A stretch of DNA of 64,000 bases, taken from the NCBI GenBank assembly GCA_958296165.1, contig OY282447.1, forward strand, positions 868,001 to 932,000, written 5' to 3'. Under the pieces are notes generated by a model. The model had not been told where the DNA came from and did no database searches. It worked only from the letters and a program-made list of their open reading frames with translations. Numbering within the stretch: the stretch's first letter is position 1; the number at the start of each line of letters is the position of its first letter. The translations under genes and the position numbers were made by a program. This document shows, one piece after another, positions 1 to 8,731 of this stretch. Source of the DNA: an uncultured Pseudomonadales bacterium (lineage in GTDB: Bacteria > Pseudomonadota > Gammaproteobacteria > Pseudomonadales > Azotimanducaceae).

Positions 1-401
1 ATCGGGCGGCGCGGCGACGACGTCGCCGGCTGCCCGTGGCGCTCGCCGCCAGCGCATTGCTGGCGTGTACCGCAACCATCGCGTTCCTCGCGTCATCCCC
101 GCAAGCCCCAAGCGTCAGTGCCGCGCCAGCGGGCGAGCTGGCGGCGCTGTTGGAGCACTCGCGGCGCTTGGAAGAAGGCCGTCGCGCCATCCCACGGCTG
201 CCGCCGAGCGGCACAGAGCTCGTGCTGCGAGCCCGCATCGGCGGCATCGACGCCTCGCTCAACGATCAGCTGCTGCAGGAAGCAACCCTCTCCTTCGACC
301 GCCGCGAACGCCTGTTGCGCGAGCGCGTCGACTTGATGGAGAGCTTGATGCACATCGAAAGGGACCGGCACCGCGAGCTGGTCCGTCAAGCGGTGTTCTA
401 G
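1..401 (+). CDS. Anchored periplasmic protein, 5' end cut by window
   Basis: The frame is open from the window edge, so the true start is probably upstream; the first internal start is a GTG at 36. The visible N-terminus is a run of arginines followed by a hydrophobic stretch (LPVALAASALLACTATIAFL), which looks like a membrane anchor with a short basic cytoplasmic tail. The remainder is a soluble, charged, helix-rich domain ending in DRHRELVRQAVF. It precedes a secreted PDZ protein on the same strand with a 68-base gap. I do not recognise the family; the size and layout resemble small periplasmic sensor proteins linked to sigma/anti-sigma pairs, but nothing here proves that. Confidence 0.55.
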   Translation, partial: RAARRRRRRLPVALAASALLACTATIAFLASSPQAPSVSAAPAGELAALLEHSRRLEEGRRAIPRLPPSGTELVLRARIGGIDASLNDQLLQEATLSFDRRERLLRERVDLMESLMHIERDRHRELVRQAVF

Positions 402-469
402 GACGCCAATGCACGCGGACTTCGCCGGCTTCACCCGACTTCACCCCTCCACCAGACTTGAGGAAACCC

Positions 470-1387
470 ATGAAACACTTGACGATCATCGCCATCGCCG
501 CCATCGGCGCGATGGCATACGCCGACACCAGCGACGAGGCCGACAGCGCCGCGACACAGCTAGCAGAGGCACAAGAGAAGATGGCCGCAGCGCGCGTTCG
601 GATGGCTGAGGCGGCCAAAGAGATGGCGGCAGCTGCGAAGCTGCGCTGGCAACAGCCGGACCGAGCCTTCTTGGGCGTCCTCATCGCCGACGAAGACCAA
701 AGCGGCATCAAGATAGCGGGCATCTCGCCGGACAGCGGCGCCGCCGAAGCTGGCCTCGAAGCGGCCGACGTCATCGTCGCCATCAACGACGAATCCCTGC
801 TCGGCGACGACCGCCCTCTCAAGGTGCTGCACGGAGTGCTCGAAGGCGTCGAGCCAGGCGAGAGCGTGCGGCTGATGATCCTGCGCGATGGCGCGGAGCA
901 GACTGTCGAGGTGACCACAACGCCCTACCTGGCCCAGAGCGGCTTGCACCACTTCCGCTGGTGGGACGCTCTCGATGATGTCGACGTCAACATCGACTTG
1001 CCGAGCTTCGCGATCGACGCGCGATCCTTGCGCCAGCCGCGCCGCGACGGTCTGCGGCTCGCAGACATCGGCGAAGACCTAGGCGACTACTTCGGCGTCG
1101 ACGCTGGCGTGCTAGTCCTCGATACGCCAGCACAAAGCGAACTCAAGCCGGGCGACATCCTCAAACGCATCGACGGCGCCGCAGTTTCGTCGACGCAAGA
1201 TGCCTACCGACTCTTGCGCCGGCTGGAACAAGACGCGCCAGCCGAAGTACGCCGCAAGAACCGCAAAGTCACCGTCAACGTGGCCGCCGCGTCAGCACGG
1301 ATGAGGCTCAGGACAGGGCCCAGGACAGGCAATGTGATGTTCATCGAGAGCGACGAGGAAATACACGAGGAGCAGGAACACCACTAA
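470..1387 (+). CDS. Secreted protein with two PDZ domains
   Basis: A 305-residue protein starting at an ATG preceded by a good ribosome site (gaggaaa, 459-465). The reading frame is open further upstream, but that part overlaps the preceding gene and lacks a signal peptide. Residues 1-18 form a signal peptide (MKHLTIIAIAAIGAMAYA). An Ala/Glu/Lys-rich helical segment follows (about 20-60), then a PDZ domain (about 63-155; FLGVLIAD, GAAEAGLEAADVIVAIND), and a second, more divergent PDZ near 200-275 (GVLVLDTPAQSELKPGDILKRIDG). No protease catalytic domain is present, so it is not a DegP-type protease. Its likely role is substrate or peptide binding in the periplasm. It converges on dsbB with a 10-base gap. 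Confidence 0.8.
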   Translation: MKHLTIIAIAAIGAMAYADTSDEADSAATQLAEAQEKMAAARVRMAEAAKEMAAAAKLRWQQPDRAFLGVLIADEDQSGIKIAGISPDSGAAEAGLEAADVIVAINDESLLGDDRPLKVLHGVLEGVEPGESVRLMILRDGAEQTVEVTTTPYLAQSGLHHFRWWDALDDVDVNIDLPSFAIDARSLRQPRRDGLRLADIGEDLGDYFGVDAGVLVLDTPAQSELKPGDILKRIDGAAVSSTQDAYRLLRRLEQDAPAEVRRKNRKVTVNVAAASARMRLRTGPRTGNVMFIESDEEIHEEQEHH

Positions 1388-1397
1388 CGGTGAAGCC

Positions 1398-1913
1398 TCA
1401 GCGCATGCGCCAGTAGTTCACCGTGATCGCCGCCATCGCCACGAAGCCCACTAGCGCCAGCGCCGGAATCCATGCCGCCTGCTCGGCGCAGTCGCCGGTG
1501 CCGACCGTCATGGCACGCAGGATGTCCATGAGGGGGAAGACCTCGATCAGATAGTCGAAATCCACGCCGCAGCCCGGCACTTGCTCCGCCGGCAGCGTCA
1601 GCAAGTACAGATGCCGCGCGGAGAAGTAGCCGCCGGCCACCGCCGCCAGAGTCGCCAAGAGCGGGTAAATGCCAAGGCGCGGATTGTGCGCCAAGCCGAG
1701 CACGGCGATCAGGCCAGCCAGCAACACGAAAGCGCGCTGCGTCAAGCACAGAGCACAGGGCGCCAGATCAAAGCCATATTGCAGCACCAGAGCGGCGCCG
1801 GCCAGCATTGCGGCCCACCCCACGGCGGCCAAGTTCCACGCTTCCTTCAACGGCAAGTTAGCGAACTGCCGCGATGCGCTTGGCGATTGTTCCAGCGTCG
1901 TGTTTTCCATCAT
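1398..1913 (-). CDS. dsbB: Disulfide bond formation protein B
   Basis: DsbB reoxidises periplasmic DsbA and passes electrons to quinone in the inner membrane. The 171-residue protein has four hydrophobic segments and both redox pairs: Cys53-Ala-Leu-Cys56 in the first periplasmic loop and Cys115/Cys142 in the second (PGCGVDFD and TGDCAEQ). Length and cysteine spacing match the family. It lies 13 bases downstream of mrcA on the same strand and is probably co-transcribed with it. The partner DsbA is not in this window. Confidence 0.93.
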   Translation of the reverse strand: MMENTTLEQSPSASRQFANLPLKEAWNLAAVGWAAMLAGAALVLQYGFDLAPCALCLTQRAFVLLAGLIAVLGLAHNPRLGIYPLLATLAAVAGGYFSARHLYLLTLPAEQVPGCGVDFDYLIEVFPLMDILRAMTVGTGDCAEQAAWIPALALVGFVAMAAITVNYWRMR

Positions 1914-1926
1914 GGTCCTAGCAGTC

Positions 1927-4335
1927 CTAGAAGATGTCCTCTGGCGTCACCGACGACCTCGAACCCGGTCCGGCGAGCCGGCCATCGACCCGTTGCCGGG
2001 GCAGATTATCGGCGAAGAAATACTCGAATATCGCGCTAGGACTATCGGCTGCTGCCGCCAGCCCGCTGCTTGGTTCCACTTTCACGCTCACCACCCCGGC
2101 CGGCATCAACGGTTCTACCACGGGCGCCTCCGCCAACGCTTCGCGCATGAAGTCGATCCAGATCGGCAGCGCCGTGTTCGAGCCGAACACGCCTTCGCCG
2201 AGCGCACGGTGATCCGCAAAGCCCATCCACACCGAGGCCACGAGGCTGCGGTGGTAGCCGTTGAACCATGTGTCGGCGGCTTCGTCGGTGGTGCCGGTCT
2301 TGCCGCCGATGTCGGGGCGCCGCAGCGCATCGCGCGCCCGCCGCCCGGTGCCGCGTTGGATGACGTCGCGCAGCATGGAATCCATTACGAAGGCGTTGCG
2401 TTCGTCCAGAACGCGCACGGCGCGCGGCACGGACGCGTCGGGATCGTCGCCGGGCGGGCACGGATCGCACGCTTCGGGATGCCGCGCCTGCCACAGCAGC
2501 GAACCGTCGAGCCGCTCCACGCGGTCGATGACGTGGGGCTCGATGCGAAAGCCGCCGTTGGCGAATACCGCATAGGCGCTAGCCATCTCGACCGGCGTCG
2601 CGGCCATGTTGCCGCCGCCGATCGCCAACTGGGTGTTAAGCGGCAGCGACTCGGCGGCAAAGCCGAATCTCTGTACATGGTCGACGATGGGCTGTGCTCT
2701 GACATGCCGCATCATGCGCATTGAAACGACGTTGCGCGAACGGTAGAGCGCTTCCCGCAGGCGCATGGGGCGATTGAAGAACTCGCCGCTGTCGTTGCGT
2801 GGCCGATAGCTTGTTTCCAAGTTTGCGTCCTCGAAGACGAGCGGCGAATCCCAGAATACCGAAGCGGGCGTGAGACCGTTGGCGAGCGCCGCGGAATAAA
2901 CAAAAGGCTTGAATCCGGAGCCCGGCTGTCGGCTGGCCTGCAAGGCGTGGTTGAACTGCTTGCTGTAGAAGTCCCAGCCGCCGACCAGCGCCCGCACCGC
3001 GCCGTTGTAGGGATCGAGCGCCACCAAGGCGCCCTGGATGTCCGGCAATTGGCCCAGTCGCCAGCCGGCATCCTGCTGCTCGATCCGAATCAGATCGCCG
3101 ACGGCGACGACTTCCGCCGCACTCTTGGGCCTCGCGCCAATGCTGTCGACGCCGAGGAAGGGCCTCGCCCAACGCAGGCCGGTCCAAGGAATCTCCACCG
3201 GCGCGGCATCGCGCAGCAGCGCAAGGACGCTCTCCTCACCGACCTCGATGACTACCGCCGGCTGCAGGCCCCCAACCGTTCGATAGTCGGCCAACGCAGC
3301 CGCGGTCACATCCATGTCTACAGCGCCATCAGGCGTCTTCACGACGTCGATGCGGCCCTCGGCGCCTCGATAGCCGCGAGGTCGATCGTAGGCGATCAAC
3401 CCCCGCCGCACGGCCTTCTGTGCTGTTGCCTGTAGTTTCGAGTCCAACGTGGTATGGGCAATGAAGCCGGAGTAGATGTCCTGCCCGTAGCGGGCGAACA
3501 GCTCGCGCCGCACCCATTCGGCCGGATACGGCGCCGGAAGATCGATGTCGCGCTGGAACACCCGGGCGGTGATCGGCGCCGCCACCGCCTGCTCGTATTC
3601 AGCCTGGGCGATCGAGCCTTGCTGGCGCATCCGGCGCAGCACCAGATTGCGGCGTGTAAGCGCCCATTCGGGGCCGTTGATGGGATTGCCGCCTTCCGGT
3701 TTCTTGATGATGCCAGCCAGCATGGCAAGCTGCGCCAGATCCAGTTCGCCAACTAGCTTGCCGTAATAGGTGTGCGCCGCCGCCTGCACGCCATAGGCAT
3801 GTTTGCCGAACGCCATGATGTTCACGTAGAGCTCCAAGATCTCTTCTTTGCCGAGCTCCCGCTCCACCTGCAAGGCCAGCAGCATCTCCTTGAACTTGCG
3901 GATGAACTCCTGCTTGTGGCTGAACGAGACGATCTTCGCCAACTGCATCGTGAGGGTGCTCGCGCCGGTGCGCACTTCCGGCGAGGTGAGCAGACCCACC
4001 AGGTCGTTGGCCAGCGAAATGAAGTCGACGCCGGCGTGGTCGTAGAAGCGCTTGTCCTCGGTGTTGATCAGCGCGTCCAGAAAGCCGCGCGGCACGTTGT
4101 CGAGCGCTATGGGATAGAGCCGGCGGTCGCCGAACTCGCCTATCAGCAGGTCGTCCGCCGTGAAGATCTGCAACGGCGTTTCATAGCGGTAGTGTCTGTA
4201 GGTGTCGGTGGACGGAATCTGCGGATCCAAATAGAGAAAAACCGACGCAAGACCGAGAGATGACGTACAGACACCCGCGCCGGCCAGCCAGACAATAGCC
4301 CTCGCAATTCGTCTTCGCCAACGCTTGAGCGGCAC
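1927..4335 (-). CDS. mrcA: Penicillin-binding protein 1A, bifunctional
   Basis: PBP1A polymerises lipid II and cross-links peptidoglycan from the inner membrane. From the GTG at 4335 the protein has 802 residues, close to the family norm, with a basic cytoplasmic tail and a transmembrane segment (about 12-36). The glycosyltransferase domain carries the catalytic Glu93 in TEDKRFYDH, then GASTLTMQLAK (124-134) and KEEILELYVN. The transpeptidase shows all three active-site motifs: Ser473-Gly-Phe-Lys476, Ser533-Arg-Asn535 and Lys679-Thr-Gly-Thr682. An earlier in-frame ATG at 4482 would run into pilM, so I prefer 4335, although no clear ribosome site precedes it. It diverges from the pil operon, as in many gammaproteobacteria. 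Its activator LpoA is encoded about 9 kb away. Confidence 0.95.
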   Translation of the reverse strand: MPLKRWRRRIARAIVWLAGAGVCTSSLGLASVFLYLDPQIPSTDTYRHYRYETPLQIFTADDLLIGEFGDRRLYPIALDNVPRGFLDALINTEDKRFYDHAGVDFISLANDLVGLLTSPEVRTGASTLTMQLAKIVSFSHKQEFIRKFKEMLLALQVERELGKEEILELYVNIMAFGKHAYGVQAAAHTYYGKLVGELDLAQLAMLAGIIKKPEGGNPINGPEWALTRRNLVLRRMRQQGSIAQAEYEQAVAAPITARVFQRDIDLPAPYPAEWVRRELFARYGQDIYSGFIAHTTLDSKLQATAQKAVRRGLIAYDRPRGYRGAEGRIDVVKTPDGAVDMDVTAAALADYRTVGGLQPAVVIEVGEESVLALLRDAAPVEIPWTGLRWARPFLGVDSIGARPKSAAEVVAVGDLIRIEQQDAGWRLGQLPDIQGALVALDPYNGAVRALVGGWDFYSKQFNHALQASRQPGSGFKPFVYSAALANGLTPASVFWDSPLVFEDANLETSYRPRNDSGEFFNRPMRLREALYRSRNVVSMRMMRHVRAQPIVDHVQRFGFAAESLPLNTQLAIGGGNMAATPVEMASAYAVFANGGFRIEPHVIDRVERLDGSLLWQARHPEACDPCPPGDDPDASVPRAVRVLDERNAFVMDSMLRDVIQRGTGRRARDALRRPDIGGKTGTTDEAADTWFNGYHRSLVASVWMGFADHRALGEGVFGSNTALPIWIDFMREALAEAPVVEPLMPAGVVSVKVEPSSGLAAAADSPSAIFEYFFADNLPRQRVDGRLAGPGSRSSVTPEDIF

Positions 4336-4347
4336 GCGGGAGACGAG

Positions 4348-4381
4348 TGATGGAAGGAATGATGGAAGGAATGATGAAAGG
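4348..4381. repeat. 12-bp tandem repeat between mrcA and pilM
   Basis: The unit tgatggaaggaa occurs perfectly at 4348-4359 and 4360-4371, followed by a degenerate third copy. It fills much of the short divergent spacer between the mrcA start and the pilM ribosome site. If mrcA starts further upstream, the repeat would encode Ser-Phe-Leu-Pro repeats, so expansion would alter either the protein N-terminus or the promoter spacing. Confidence 0.8.
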
Positions 4382-4435
4382 TGTGAAGCGAGAGCGGCGG
4401 GCAAGCCTGCCCTCTTGCCCCGAAGGAGTGTTCCA

Positions 4436-5459
4436 GTGGCGCTGTTTTCTCGCAAGTCCGATTCCTTGCTAGGTGTGGACATCGGCTCCACGGCCGTGAA
4501 ACTGGTCGAACTGTCGCACGCGGCGCAATCGTACCGCTTAGACGCCTGGGCCGTGGAAACTCTGCCCGCCAGTTCCGCCAAGGCGGGCAATATAAGCGAT
4601 GTGAAGGCCGGAAGCGCGACCATCCGGCGGGCCGCAAAGCGAGCCGGCTGTCGAGCCAGAGACGGCCGCCTTCGCAGTGCCTGCGTCGGCAGCAGTGACC
4701 AAGACCATCGCCATGGACGCATCGCTCAGCGACCGCGAGCTGGAAGTGGAAGCCACGCTCGAAGCGGACCGGCATCTGCCCTTCGGCGCCGACGAGATAG
4801 CGTTGGATTTCGAACCGCTACACCTGTCGGCGGCGGATCCGTCGCTGGCGGAGGTGTTGCTCGTCGCGTGCCGGGCGGAGCAAGTGGAGAGTCGGCGCAG
4901 CGCGATCGAATCGGCCGGTTTCACGGCCGTGGCGGCCGACGTGGAGACTTTCTGCCAACAACGCGCCGTGCGCCTCTGCGCCCAGGCGGCGCCAGCCGTA
5001 GTCGCCGTCGCCGACATCGGCGCGACCGCTACCACGCTGTCTGTATCAGACGGCGAAGCCGTCGTCTTCAGCCGCGGCGCCTCCTTCGCTGGCGCGCGCC
5101 TGCACGGTGGCAATAGCTTGCAAGCCGCTGGCGAAGATTGGCTGCGCACGGTCTCGCGGCTGCTGCGCCTCTATGCAGCCGCCGCTGCGGGCGTGGGCAT
5201 CGCACGCCTGTATCTCGCTGGCGGCGGCACTGTGCCTGGCCTGGCGCCTTTGGCGACTCGAAATCTGGGGCTGCCGACTGTGGTGGCCAGTCCGTTCGCT
5301 GGCGTGGCGAGCGCGGCACGGCAAAACACGGCCGCGCTAGCCGAGGTTGCGCCGCAGCTGGTGACCGCTTGCGGACTGGCGCTGCGCGATTTCGAGGGCG
5401 CCGTGTTGGGCCATCCGGAGGAGCCGGACACGCCAGACGGGAGCGTCCAAGAAGGATAG
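4436..5459 (+). pseudogene. pilM: Type IV pilus assembly ATPase-like PilM, frameshifted and shortened
   Basis: PilM is the actin-like cytoplasmic protein that docks PilN during type IV pilus assembly. Translation starts at GTG 4436 behind aaggag (4423-4428) and gives a normal N-terminus (LFSRKSDSLLGVDIGSTAVK). Homology then passes from this frame to the frame used from about 4659 onward (ETAAFAVPASAAVTKTIAM), so there is a net one-base insertion near 4650-4660. Downstream homology is good (VVAVADIGATATTLSV, YLAGGGTVPGL) up to the stop at 5459. Between the second phosphate-binding region and the C-terminal lobe, some 30 residues usual in PilM are missing (FAGARLHGGNSLQAAGEDW joins directly). 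A sequencing error could explain the frameshift but not the missing block. It abuts pilN directly. Confidence 0.8.
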
Positions 5460-6044
5460 ATGATGGCATGTATAAACCTACTGCCTTGGCGCCAACGACG
5501 GCGGCGTCGCGCACAGCACATCTTCGGCGCACAACTCGCCGCCTCGTTCACCGCTGCCGCCGTGCTCACTGCCGCGGCTGGTTCCCATGTCGGCGCACGG
5601 GTGGACCGCCAAGAAGGCCACAATCGTGTGTTGACGGCCCAAGTCGCCGAGCTCGACGGCCGCATCGTCGAGACCGATGCCGCGCACCGTCGACGCGACG
5701 AGATCGACGAGCGCGCGAGCGTTCTGGCTCGCCTTTGGCGCGAGCGCTCTGCAACCGTCGGCATCTTCAACGAGCTGGCGCAGGCGGCGGTTGCTGGCGT
5801 CCATTACACCGAGTTGACGCGGCGCGGCGATGCCTTGAGGGCCCAAGGCGTCGCCGAGTCCAACGACAGCGTCTCTCAACTAATGCGCAAACTACACGAC
5901 TCCGCCCGCTTCACGACGCCCGACCTGCAGAGCATCGACACCGCGACGAGCGCAGCCTACGGGCGCGAAGCGGCGGTCTTCACCCTGATGTTTGCCGTCA
6001 CAGCGCTCGACGAGGAGGCCCACGAGGCCCACGGAGAAGGCTGA
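5460..6044 (+). CDS. pilN: Type IV pilus inner-membrane protein PilN
   Basis: PilN forms the inner-membrane alignment complex with PilO and binds PilM through its N-terminal peptide. The 194-residue protein begins MMACINLLPWRQRRRR; INLLPWR is the conserved PilM-binding motif. One transmembrane segment follows (about 22-42), then a periplasmic coiled-coil-like region and a small alpha/beta domain. The ATG directly follows the pilM stop. The C-terminus carries a 9-bp tandem duplication (gaggcccac at 6015 and 6024). The frame is intact, but its partners PilM and PilQ are damaged, so its function here is doubtful. Confidence 0.9.
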   Translation: MMACINLLPWRQRRRRRAQHIFGAQLAASFTAAAVLTAAAGSHVGARVDRQEGHNRVLTAQVAELDGRIVETDAAHRRRDEIDERASVLARLWRERSATVGIFNELAQAAVAGVHYTELTRRGDALRAQGVAESNDSVSQLMRKLHDSARFTTPDLQSIDTATSAAYGREAAVFTLMFAVTALDEEAHEAHGEG

Positions 6045-6045
6045 C

Positions 6046-6684
6046 ATGGTCGACTTGAAAGCACTGCGCGGCGTGGACTTCCGCAATCTGGACTTCAGCG
6101 AGGTGGGCGCCTGGCCGGCGGCGCTGAAGGCGCTTTGCTCCGTTCTCGCCGCGGCGTTGGGGTTGTTGGGCGGATACGCCTTCGCGCTGGCGGACCAGCG
6201 CGCCGAACTAGCGGCTGCCGAGCACCGCGAGCAAGCCCTACGGCGCGAGATCGCCGCTAAACAGCCACAGGCAATGCTGCTGCCCACCGCGCACGCGCAA
6301 CGCGAACGTGCCGCCACTACGTTGGCCGCCATGCTGCAACACTTGCCAGCGCGCGCCGACCTGCCGAGGCTGATCGAAGACATCAGCCGCGCCGCGCTCC
6401 GCAACGGCTTGGTGATCGACCGCATCGAGCTGGCGGAGGAACGGCCTGCTCGCCTTGCCCTGTCAGTCGCCACGACGCCCTATGTCGAACTGCCGATCGC
6501 CATCGTCGTGCGCGGCGGCTACCACCAAATCGGCGCCTTCGCTGCCACCATCGCGGCCCTGCCACGGCTTGTCACGTTGCACGACTTCGATCTCGCCGCC
6601 AGCGAAGGCGCGGCCGACCTCACCTTGTCCATCACCGCGAACACCTATCGCTACATCGACAAGGCCAATGGAGATTCCCCATGA
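6046..6684 (+). CDS. pilO: Type IV pilus inner-membrane protein PilO
   Basis: PilO pairs with PilN and contacts PilP to link the inner-membrane platform with the secretin. The 212-residue frame starts at ATG 6046, one base after the pilN stop; earlier starts overlap pilN. It has a short cytoplasmic segment, a single transmembrane helix (about 24-45, AALGLLGGYAFALADQ), a coiled coil, and a C-terminal ferredoxin-like domain ending TLSITANTYRYID, typical of PilO. Its stop overlaps the pilP start (ATGA). The gene is intact. Confidence 0.9.
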   Translation: MVDLKALRGVDFRNLDFSEVGAWPAALKALCSVLAAALGLLGGYAFALADQRAELAAAEHREQALRREIAAKQPQAMLLPTAHAQRERAATTLAAMLQHLPARADLPRLIEDISRAALRNGLVIDRIELAEERPARLALSVATTPYVELPIAIVVRGGYHQIGAFAATIAALPRLVTLHDFDLAASEGAADLTLSITANTYRYIDKANGDSP

Positions 6685-7220
6685 AGCACGCTCCCAACCG
6701 CCCTTGGCATCTACGCCTCGCAGCCATGCTCACGCTGTCGAGCTGCGGCGGCGGCCCAGCCGATCCAATCACCGCAGCTCCGCCGCCGAGCGCCTTGTCG
6801 GCCACGCCACCCGAACAGGCGCTGCCGGCACCGGCCGCGTATCGAGCGGCGCACCGACGCAGCCCGTTTCAGCCCGCTGTTGCTGCCAAACATGCTGGCG
6901 CCGAAACCGTGATGCCGGACTTCGGGCGCAGCAAGGCATTGCTCGAAAGTTTCGCGCTCGACGAACTGCACATGGTCGGCACTTTGGCCGGGCGCGGCAC
7001 GACACGCGCTCTAGTGCGGGATCCGCAAGGCCGAGTACACGCCCTGCGCACGGGCGACCATCTCGGCATGGATCATGGTCGCATTCAAGCAGTGCGAGCG
7101 ACCGGCGTGAACTTGGTCGAGATCGTCCGCAATGGCAGCGGCGGCTGGACGCAACGCGCTCGCGTGCTCGCCTTGCGCACGAGCGCCGCGAACGACGAGG
7201 AGGCCGGCCATGGCGCGTAG
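6681..7220 (+). CDS. pilP: Type IV pilus lipoprotein PilP
   Basis: PilP is the lipoprotein that joins PilNO to the PilQ secretin. The 179-residue protein has a lipobox (LSSC, cysteine at about residue 22), a Pro/Ala-rich linker, the conserved AHRRSPFQP segment, and a beta-sandwich domain (ELHMVGTLAGRGTTRALV, GRVHALRTGDHLG). It overlaps pilO by four bases and the pilQ start by eleven. The frame is intact. Confidence 0.9.
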   Translation: MKHAPNRPWHLRLAAMLTLSSCGGGPADPITAAPPPSALSATPPEQALPAPAAYRAAHRRSPFQPAVAAKHAGAETVMPDFGRSKALLESFALDELHMVGTLAGRGTTRALVRDPQGRVHALRTGDHLGMDHGRIQAVRATGVNLVEIVRNGSGGWTQRARVLALRTSAANDEEAGHGA

Positions 7221-7671
7221 ATGTCTAGCGGTCGCAATCGCCGTCGCGACCGCGCTGTACACGGTGCCGACGGCGCGGGCGGACGAAGCCGCCAACGGCG
7301 CTGAACCGCTGTCGCTCAACTTCCAGGACGTTGCGGTACGCAGCGCCCTGCAGCTGATCGCCGACTTCGCCGGCCTCAATCTGGTCGCAGGGGACGCGGT
7401 TGCAGGCAACATCACGGTACGCCTTGAGGATGTGCCTTGGGACAAGGCGTTGGACATCGTGCTCGCCGCCAACGGCTTGGACAAGCGGCGCTCCGGCAAC
7501 GTGCTGTACGTAGCCCCAGCCGCCGATGTCGCAGCCCGCGAACAGGCCGAGCTGCAGAACCGCTTGGCGTTGACTGCGCTGGCGCCGCTCGTTACCGAGT
7601 TCGTGCGCATCCGCTACGCGGACGCCGGCCCCTTGGCGGCGCTGTTCACCGGCGAGGGCGCCCGCAGTAAT

Positions 7672-8162
7672 GTCCAATGAGAAGATGAGCATGAACCGAG
7701 GCTCTGTCGCGGGTGTCAGCGAGGGCACCGGTCCTCGTCCAGTCGGGTCAGCATGGCGGCTTGCAGGCGCCGTCGCAACACAATCGCTGCGACGCGAGAC
7801 CGGGGCCTGGGGTCGCCGACGCTTTCGGTCGATCGAGTCGGTCGCGGTCTTCGCGCGGGGTTGTCCACGCTTTGTCCATGGCTCCGTCCCGATTGAACTG
7901 GAGCGGTGGGCAAAGGGTGGTCAACCCCGCTTGACGCCGCCTCATGGTCGCCCAGCCGTTTGGACGGTCGGCGGCGCGGCGAGAGGACGTGGAGCTCGGG
8001 CTGGTCACGCCGCTGCCGGAACGGCGCCGTGGACTTTGCGGAACAGCTCGTCGCGGGCGCGGTTGAGGGACTTGGCGGCCTGCACGTCGGTCTGCGCGGC
8101 GGCGGCGCGGTCGAGGTCGGCGAAGCCTGCGCCTTCCTTGAGGAAGCTGGCGGCGCCGCCGC
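7672..8162. mobile_element. Insertion remnant inside pilQ
   Basis: This stretch replaces the middle of pilQ. Its right third (8005 to about 8160) is coding-like on the minus strand; the left 320 bases show no coding frame and could be the end of a degraded element. I see no complete transposase and no matching terminal repeats, so one end was probably lost when the adjacent pilQ segment was deleted. Boundaries are estimated from where PilQ homology stops and resumes. The element family is not recognised. Confidence 0.45.
8005..8160 (-). pseudogene. C-terminal fragment of an unknown protein inside the pilQ insertion
   Basis: Read on the minus strand, this segment gives a C-terminus (SFLKEGAGFADLDRA, then KSLNRARDELFRKVHGAVPA, ending at TGA 8007-8005). 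Nearly every third codon position is G or C while first and second positions look like those of a normal soluble protein, which argues for once-coding sequence on this strand. The fragment meets resumed PilQ sequence at its 5' side and has no start. It may be the tail of a mobile-element gene; I cannot identify it. Confidence 0.4.
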
Positions 8163-8731
8163 CCGCGCCTACGGGCCCGGCTATTGGCTGGACATGGAGC
8201 TCTCGGCCTCGGTGGCCGCGGGGCAGGTTCGGATCGTCTCCCGGCCCAAGGTGGTCACGGCAAACAAACGCACCGCGGTGATCGAGTCGGGCGTGGAGAT
8301 ACCCTACCAACAGGCCACCAAATCGGGCGCCACGTCCATCGCCTTCAAGGACGCAGTGCTGCAACTGCAGGTTACGCCGCGCATTACGCCGAACGCACGC
8401 ATCGTCATGGATCTCGAAGTGAAGCAAGACACGGTTGGAAGGAGCTTCCACGGCGTGCCGAGCATCAATACCACACGCATAGAGAGCCAAGTGCTGGTGC
8501 GCGATGGCCAGACGGTGGTGCTCGGCGGCATCCTGCAAACCGACAAGCACCACACGGTCGCCCGTGCGCCGCTGTTGAGCAGGCTGCCGTTACTCGGTCG
8601 CGCCTTTCGTCGCACCACGGAACGCGACGACAAGCAGGAGCTGTTCATCTTCATCACGCCATTGATCGTCGCGGACGAAGCCGACGACGACGCCGCGCAA
8701 CAGGCAGCGGCGGAACATGCATAATGGAGCG

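Larger units (their letters stand above)
7210..8724 (+). pseudogene. pilQ: Type IV pilus secretin PilQ, disrupted
   Basis: PilQ forms the outer-membrane channel for the pilus. The 5' part (7210-7680) encodes a signal peptide followed at once by the secretin N0 domain (LSLNFQDVAVRSALQLIADF, VPWDKALDIVL) and the start of the N1 domain, then stops. The AMIN domains normally present are absent. The 3' part resumes near 8165 with the secretin core (WLDMELSASVAAGQVRIVS, GVEIPYQQATKSGATS, VLVRDGQTVVLGGI) and runs to 8724. Between them lie about 490 bases unrelated to PilQ, and roughly 100 residues of PilQ are missing. A full secretin cannot be made without removing at least two stops (7678 and about 7893). 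Confidence 0.88.

Noticed and set aside
65-469. Upstream extension of the PDZ frame
   Set aside because: It overlaps the preceding gene in another frame, has no signal peptide, and the ATG at 470 has a good ribosome site and signal sequence.
4436-4482. mrcA start at ATG 4482 overlapping pilM
   Set aside because: The extension is not conserved in PBP1A and would overlap the well-supported pilM start; GTG 4335 gives a normal cytoplasmic tail and membrane helix.
4650-4662. Programmed frameshift in pilM
   Set aside because: No slippery heptamer or following structure is evident, PilM is not known to use one, and the rest of the operon is also damaged.
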